NCBI GenBank assembly: GCA_001899765.1
Contig: MKWM01000018.1
Location: 124,001-188,000, forward strand
Length of the DNA: 64,000 bases
Direction: 5' to 3'
Origin: Thiobacillus sp. 63-78
GTDB lineage: Bacteria; Pseudomonadota; Gammaproteobacteria; Burkholderiales; Thiobacillaceae
Below are positions 60,748 through 64,000 of the stretch, piece by piece. Within the stretch, counting starts at the first letter, position 1. Every line of letters starts with the position of its first letter. Under the pieces are notes generated by a model, which did not search any database, had not been told where the DNA came from, and saw only the letters and a program-made list of their open reading frames with translations. Both the position numbers and the translations under genes were made by a program.

Positions 60748-60845
60748 AACCTGTCCAGTAGGAGCGCTACCAGAGCTGGGACCTCGTTGTCCGTGAAAAG
60801 AGAGTCCAGTTGGCTTTCTTCGATGGGGTAGAGTTTGTTGTGCAT
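60748..60845 (-). pseudogene. 5' fragment of an unknown minus-strand gene at a rearrangement junction
   Basis: From ATG 60845 the minus strand reads MHNKLYPIEESQLDSLF and TDNEVPALVALLLDR before running into the broken hsdM copy. The segment looks protein-like but no family was recognised. The rest of 60846-61028 shows no gene. Confidence 0.3.
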
Positions 60846-61028
60846 CCTGCTGACCAGCCCTTTTGCAGGCGTGATGGGCCTCCGCTTACGAACGGCTAGC
60901 CACGCTTTGGAATCAGTCCGCCCCTACCTCGCTATGCCAGAGCCCTGGCCAGGCCAGAACAATTTATGTGCTGTAAGCGATATAGAGCGATTATCTGTTA
61001 TAGTAAATAATCTGCTTTAATCGTTTTT

Positions 61029-61053
61029 AGCAGATATATTGCAAATATCTGCT
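61029..61053. promoter_or_regulatory. Perfect inverted repeat before hipB, probable HipB operator
   Basis: AGCAGATAT (61029-61037) and ATATCTGCT (61045-61053) flank seven bases, ending 20 bp before hipB. A related half-site AATCTGCT lies at about 61010. The surrounding stretch is AT-rich, as expected for an autoregulated toxin-antitoxin promoter. Confidence 0.7.
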
Positions 61054-61073
61054 GAAGAATATAAATTGCGAAG

Positions 61074-61379
61074 ATGGATTTCGGCCTTCACTTTTCGGAG
61101 CAGCTCAAGCAGCACCTGCGTGCCCTGCGCAAGGCACGCGGCCTGACACAGGCACGCCTGGCGCAGAAGTTGGGGGTGGGCCAGTCGCGCGTCGCCGATA
61201 TCGAGGCCAATCCAGGCGCGATGAGCGTCGATCACTTGTTCAAGGTGCTGGCGGCGCTTGATGTGCAACTGGTGCTGCGTGACAAGCAAGCCGCCTCTTC
61301 TGTCGAGCAGTTGTCCCAGTGCGAGCCTGCAACTTCCGACCAAGGCGCGAAGCCGGCTCCCCCCAAAGGCTCCTGGTGA
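61074..61379 (+). CDS. hipB: HipB-like antitoxin (XRE family)
   Basis: A 101-residue protein with a Cro/C1-type helix-turn-helix (LRALRKARGLTQARLAQKLG and GVGQSRVADIEANPG, residues 16-50), followed by a short beta strand (LAALDVQLVLRDK) and a flexible tail. It represses the operon with HipA and neutralises the kinase. The stop overlaps the hipA start by one base. Confidence 0.92.
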   Translation: MDFGLHFSEQLKQHLRALRKARGLTQARLAQKLGVGQSRVADIEANPGAMSVDHLFKVLAALDVQLVLRDKQAASSVEQLSQCEPATSDQGAKPAPPKGSW

Positions 61380-62707
61380 TGCCAGAACTGTGGGTCTGGA
61401 TGAACGGTGAGCTGGTAGGTAGATGGAGCCGCGGACGTACCGGCCGCCATCTCTTCACCTATGAAGCATCCTGGCTGGAATCGCCGCGCGTGCGGTCCCT
61501 CTCCCTGTCGATGCCCATTACGCCGGGAAGAACGGTCGAAGGGGATGCCGTCGGTCACTTCTTCGACAACCTGCTGCCGGATGACGAGCGCATCCGCAGG
61601 CGGCTGAGCACGCGCTTCAGGACGAAAGGCGCTGCAGCCTTCGAACTGCTGCAGGCCATCGGCAGGGACTGCGTCGGCGCCGTGCAACTCTTGCCCCCCG
61701 AGCAGAAGCCAGAGGGATTCGACCGGCTGTCTTACGAGACCCTGACGGATGCCGATGTCGAAGCCATCCTGCAGGGAGTGACGGCCGAAGTGGGCCTCGG
61801 TGGGCACGAAGAGGACGACGATTTCAGGTTCTCGATTGCCGGCGCACAGGAAAAGACGGCGTTGCTCCGCGTGGGCGGGCAGTGGTGTAGACCGAAAGGC
61901 GCGACGCCGACGACGCATATCCTCAAGCTGCCGCTGGGCCTGGTCGGTGGGCGCCGGCTCGACTTGTCCCATTCAGTGGAGAACGAATGGCTCTGCGCGC
62001 AGATTCTCGCGGAACTGGGCCTCCCCGTCGCACAGGCTGAAATCGGCCACTTCGGTAGCCAGAAGGCCCTGGTCGTCGAGCGTTTTGACCGGCAATTCAT
62101 GGACGGCGACTGGATCGCGCGGCTCCCCCAGGAAGATTTCTGCCAGGCCTTGGGCGTCGCGTCCGGGAACAAGTACGAAACGCATGGCGGCCCCGGCATG
62201 GCCGACTGTCTCAAGGTGCTTTCCGGAAGCCAGGCCCCACAGTCTGATGGACAGATGTTCCTGTGTACCCAGCTCGCATTCTGGTTGCTGGCGGCAACCG
62301 ACGGGCACGCAAAAAACTTTTCCATCTTCCTTCAGCAGGGCGACCGCTATCGCCTGACCCCTCTCTATGACGTTGTGTCAGCCTGGCCCGTAATCGGCGA
62401 CGGCCTAAACCAGGTGCCCTGGCAAAAAGCCAAGCTCGCCATGGCCGTTCGTTCGAAGAACGCACATTACAAGCTTCGGGAGATTCAGCCCCGCCATTGG
62501 CAGCAGCTGGCTCGCAAGAGCGGAGTGGAAGGCGCTTGGGAAGCGATGGTCACGATGATCGATAAAGTCGATGTGGTCGTAGAAACAGTCTCGCAAAAGC
62601 TTCCAGCGGCTTACCCTTCCCAGGTGGCCGAAAAAATATTTGCTGGTCTGCGATCGCAGGCAAAGGTGTTCAAGGGTGAATTTGTGAGTCGCCATGAGGC
62701 CAGCTGA
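61379..62707 (+). CDS. hipA: HipA-type serine/threonine kinase toxin
   Basis: A 442-residue HipA. The N-terminal subdomain (MPELWVWMNGELVGRWSR; FFDNLLPDDERIRRRLSTRF) precedes the kinase core with FRFSIAGAQEKTALL (P-loop/Ser region) near residue 163, VERFDRQ near 237, the catalytic loop ATDGHAKNFSIFL near 307 and LTPLYDVVSAWP near 328 (metal-binding Asp). Family toxins phosphorylate aminoacyl-tRNA synthetases and induce dormancy. Length equals E. coli HipA. All catalytic residues appear present. Confidence 0.94.
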   Translation: MPELWVWMNGELVGRWSRGRTGRHLFTYEASWLESPRVRSLSLSMPITPGRTVEGDAVGHFFDNLLPDDERIRRRLSTRFRTKGAAAFELLQAIGRDCVGAVQLLPPEQKPEGFDRLSYETLTDADVEAILQGVTAEVGLGGHEEDDDFRFSIAGAQEKTALLRVGGQWCRPKGATPTTHILKLPLGLVGGRRLDLSHSVENEWLCAQILAELGLPVAQAEIGHFGSQKALVVERFDRQFMDGDWIARLPQEDFCQALGVASGNKYETHGGPGMADCLKVLSGSQAPQSDGQMFLCTQLAFWLLAATDGHAKNFSIFLQQGDRYRLTPLYDVVSAWPVIGDGLNQVPWQKAKLAMAVRSKNAHYKLREIQPRHWQQLARKSGVEGAWEAMVTMIDKVDVVVETVSQKLPAAYPSQVAEKIFAGLRSQAKVFKGEFVSRHEAS

Positions 62708-62883
62708 ACAGCCTGAAAGCGTTATGCCCATGGAGGCATGTCGAGCCTGAGTTTTGGAGTCAGAGCCGGCCCCGGAAATTCGGACAGGGAGATAAGTGAT
62801 AGCTTTGCTCAATCCACGGCCCGGCAGGGCCATGAAATGGAGCAAAAGCATGGCAATAAGGAAGCGGCGGAATCACTCCGCCA

Positions 62884-63054
62884 GCCGTCGCAGGCTACAT
62901 GCTGCTGCGCTGGAGCGTGGACTGCTCGCCCGACCATCGCCTGAAGGAAGAACAGTACCGCCTATGGCTTAGCGACCCGCTGGCGCTGTACGGCGTCGAG
63001 AACGCCAAACTGGCTCCGGGCTACCAAGCCCCGGGCAGCCCCAGGAAACGATAG
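62884..63054 (+). pseudogene. Duplicated 3' fragment of the WYL regulator gene
   Basis: These 57 codons match codons 244-299 and the stop of the WYL gene (59965-60135), with roughly one substitution per ten bases, many of them synonymous. The start of the gene is absent. The 176 bp before it (62708-62883) holds no recognisable gene. The fragment shows that the segment before the intact hsdM was originally a WYL-hsdM junction. Confidence 0.85.
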
Positions 63055-63069
63055 GAACGAGCAGGCTTG

Positions 63070-64000
63070 ATGAAAATTTCAAAACAACAAGACCAAAGCC
63101 AGATCAAGTGGATTTCCGACTTCATCTGGAATATCGCCGACGATCGCCTGCGCGATGTCTATGTGCGCGGCAAGTACCGCGACGTGATCCTGCCTTTCAC
63201 CGTACTGCGGCGGCTCGATGCCGTGCTCGAAACCACCAAGGACGCGGTGCTGGAGCGCAAGAAGTTTCTCGACACCCACAAGGTCGCCGAGCAGGACGGC
63301 GCGCTGCGCATGGCGGCAGGCCAGGCCTTCTACAACGTCTCGGAATTCACGCTCGCCAAGCTCAAAGCCAGCGCCGCCGGGCAGCGCCTGCGCGATGACT
63401 TCATTGCGTATCTGGACGGCTTCTCGCCCAACGTGCAGGAGATCCTCACCAAGTTCAACTTCCGCAACCAGATTCAGAAGCTGGTGGATTCCCACGTCCT
63501 CGGCTACCTGATCGACGACTTCCTCGACCCCGAAGTCAACCTCGCGCCGTTGCCGGTGAAAGATGCCGATGGCCGCATCAAGCTGCCCGCGCTGGACAAC
63601 CACGGCATGGGCACGGTATTCGAGGAGCTGATCCGCCGCTTCAACGAAGACAACAACGAAGAGGCGGGCGAGCACTTCACCCCGCGCGACGTGGTGCAGC
63701 TCATGGCCAAGCTGCTGTTCCTGCCCGTGGCCGAGCGCATCGAATCCAGCACCTATTCGCTCTACGACGGCTCCTGCGGCACCGGCGGCATGCTCACCGT
63801 GGCCGAGGACGCGCTGCACGAGCTGGCCGAGGAACACGGCAAGGAAGTCTCCATCCACCTGTTCGGGCAGGAGATCAGCGACGAAACCTACGCCATCTGC
63901 AAGGCCGACCTGCTCTTGAAGGGCGAAGGCGCGGAGGCCGAGAACATCGTCGGCGGCGCGGACAAATCCACCCTGTCCGCCGACCAGTTCCGCTCGCGCG
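63070..64000 (+). CDS. hsdM: Type I restriction-modification DNA methyltransferase HsdM (cut by window end)
   Basis: The first 310 codons of an N6-adenine methylase. The N-terminal helical domain (WISDFIWNIADDRLRDVYVR, LPFTVLRRLDAVLETTKD) is followed by the methylase domain with AGEHFTPRDVVQLMAKLLF near residue 205 and the SAM-binding DGSCGTGGML near 235. The catalytic NPPF motif should lie just beyond 64000. ATG 63070 follows a second WYL fragment by 15 bp. hsdS and hsdR would be expected further downstream. Confidence 0.93.
   Translation, partial: MKISKQQDQSQIKWISDFIWNIADDRLRDVYVRGKYRDVILPFTVLRRLDAVLETTKDAVLERKKFLDTHKVAEQDGALRMAAGQAFYNVSEFTLAKLKASAAGQRLRDDFIAYLDGFSPNVQEILTKFNFRNQIQKLVDSHVLGYLIDDFLDPEVNLAPLPVKDADGRIKLPALDNHGMGTVFEELIRRFNEDNNEEAGEHFTPRDVVQLMAKLLFLPVAERIESSTYSLYDGSCGTGGMLTVAEDALHELAEEHGKEVSIHLFGQEISDETYAICKADLLLKGEGAEAENIVGGADKSTLSADQFRSR

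Overview
The window is high-GC, densely coded DNA (most genes separated by fewer than 50 bp or overlapping by 1-4 bp). The gene content points to a betaproteobacterium, plausibly a Thiobacillus-like chemolithoautotroph. The supports are a PEP-CTERM surface protein behind a sigma-54-type promoter, a glycolate oxidase operon plus a tartronate-semialdehyde reductase (2-phosphoglycolate salvage, typical of RuBisCO users), an assimilatory nasA-nirBD nitrate operon, and a B12-dependent ribonucleotide reductase. The taxonomic call is an inference; no rRNA or tRNA gene was recognised.

Layout. 1-7.7 kb: a five-gene minus-strand operon (transketolase/phosphoketolase-like enzyme, DUF1537 four-carbon acid sugar kinase, glcD, glcE, glcF, the last cut by the window edge) faces a divergent IclR-type regulator, with perfect TTTCACA/TGTGAAA palindromes between them. 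7.7-29.6 kb: mostly chromosomal housekeeping and accessory genes. These include a PEP-CTERM protein, an AI-2E family permease, a GcvR-like ACT protein, an HDOD protein, patatin plus nrdJ, an orphan Mu gpG-like phage gene, srkA, an AbrB/PIN toxin-antitoxin pair, an N-acetylglutaminylglutamine amidotransferase, a lytic transglycosylase, transporters, rnk, a thioredoxin-HEAT fusion, a metallo-hydrolase, garR and pbpG. 29.8-34.0 kb: a hybrid histidine kinase followed by a REC-PAS-GGDEF-EAL response regulator. 34.2-41.2 kb: a seven-gene MoxR/Bat operon with overlapping genes. 41.3 kb: an HU gene.

41.7-47.0 kb: a nine-gene minus-strand cluster ending in an ECF42-type sigma factor. It holds three YCII/DGPF proteins, three VOC proteins, a beta-propeller BNR protein and a ThiS/MoaD-like protein ending in Gly-Gly. 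47.2-49.1 kb: an RloAB/AbiL-like defence pair behind a 44-bp imperfect palindrome and a deletion scar. 49.1-54.8 kb: nasA-nirB-nirD.

54.8-64 kb: an accessory region rich in conflict-system genes and wreckage. It contains a Fic C-terminal remnant and a yggL-like gene with an in-frame TGA. Upstream of that gene lies a compact minus-strand set: a 36-residue ORF, an unrecognised 415-residue protein, a multi-pass membrane protein and a SLOG/'molybdenum carrier'-domain protein. This set is divergent from a BrxR/CapW-like WYL regulator. It is followed by a broken hsdM copy, a hipBA toxin-antitoxin module, a second 3' fragment of the WYL gene, and an apparently intact hsdM that runs off the window. 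The divergent cluster at 55.5-59.1 kb is the best candidate for an undescribed system. The duplicated WYL/hsdM segments bracketing hipBA record a past rearrangement and leave direct repeats that could recombine.

Two conserved enzymes (glcE and srkA) carry short palindromic repeat elements inserted in frame, an unusual feature of this genome.
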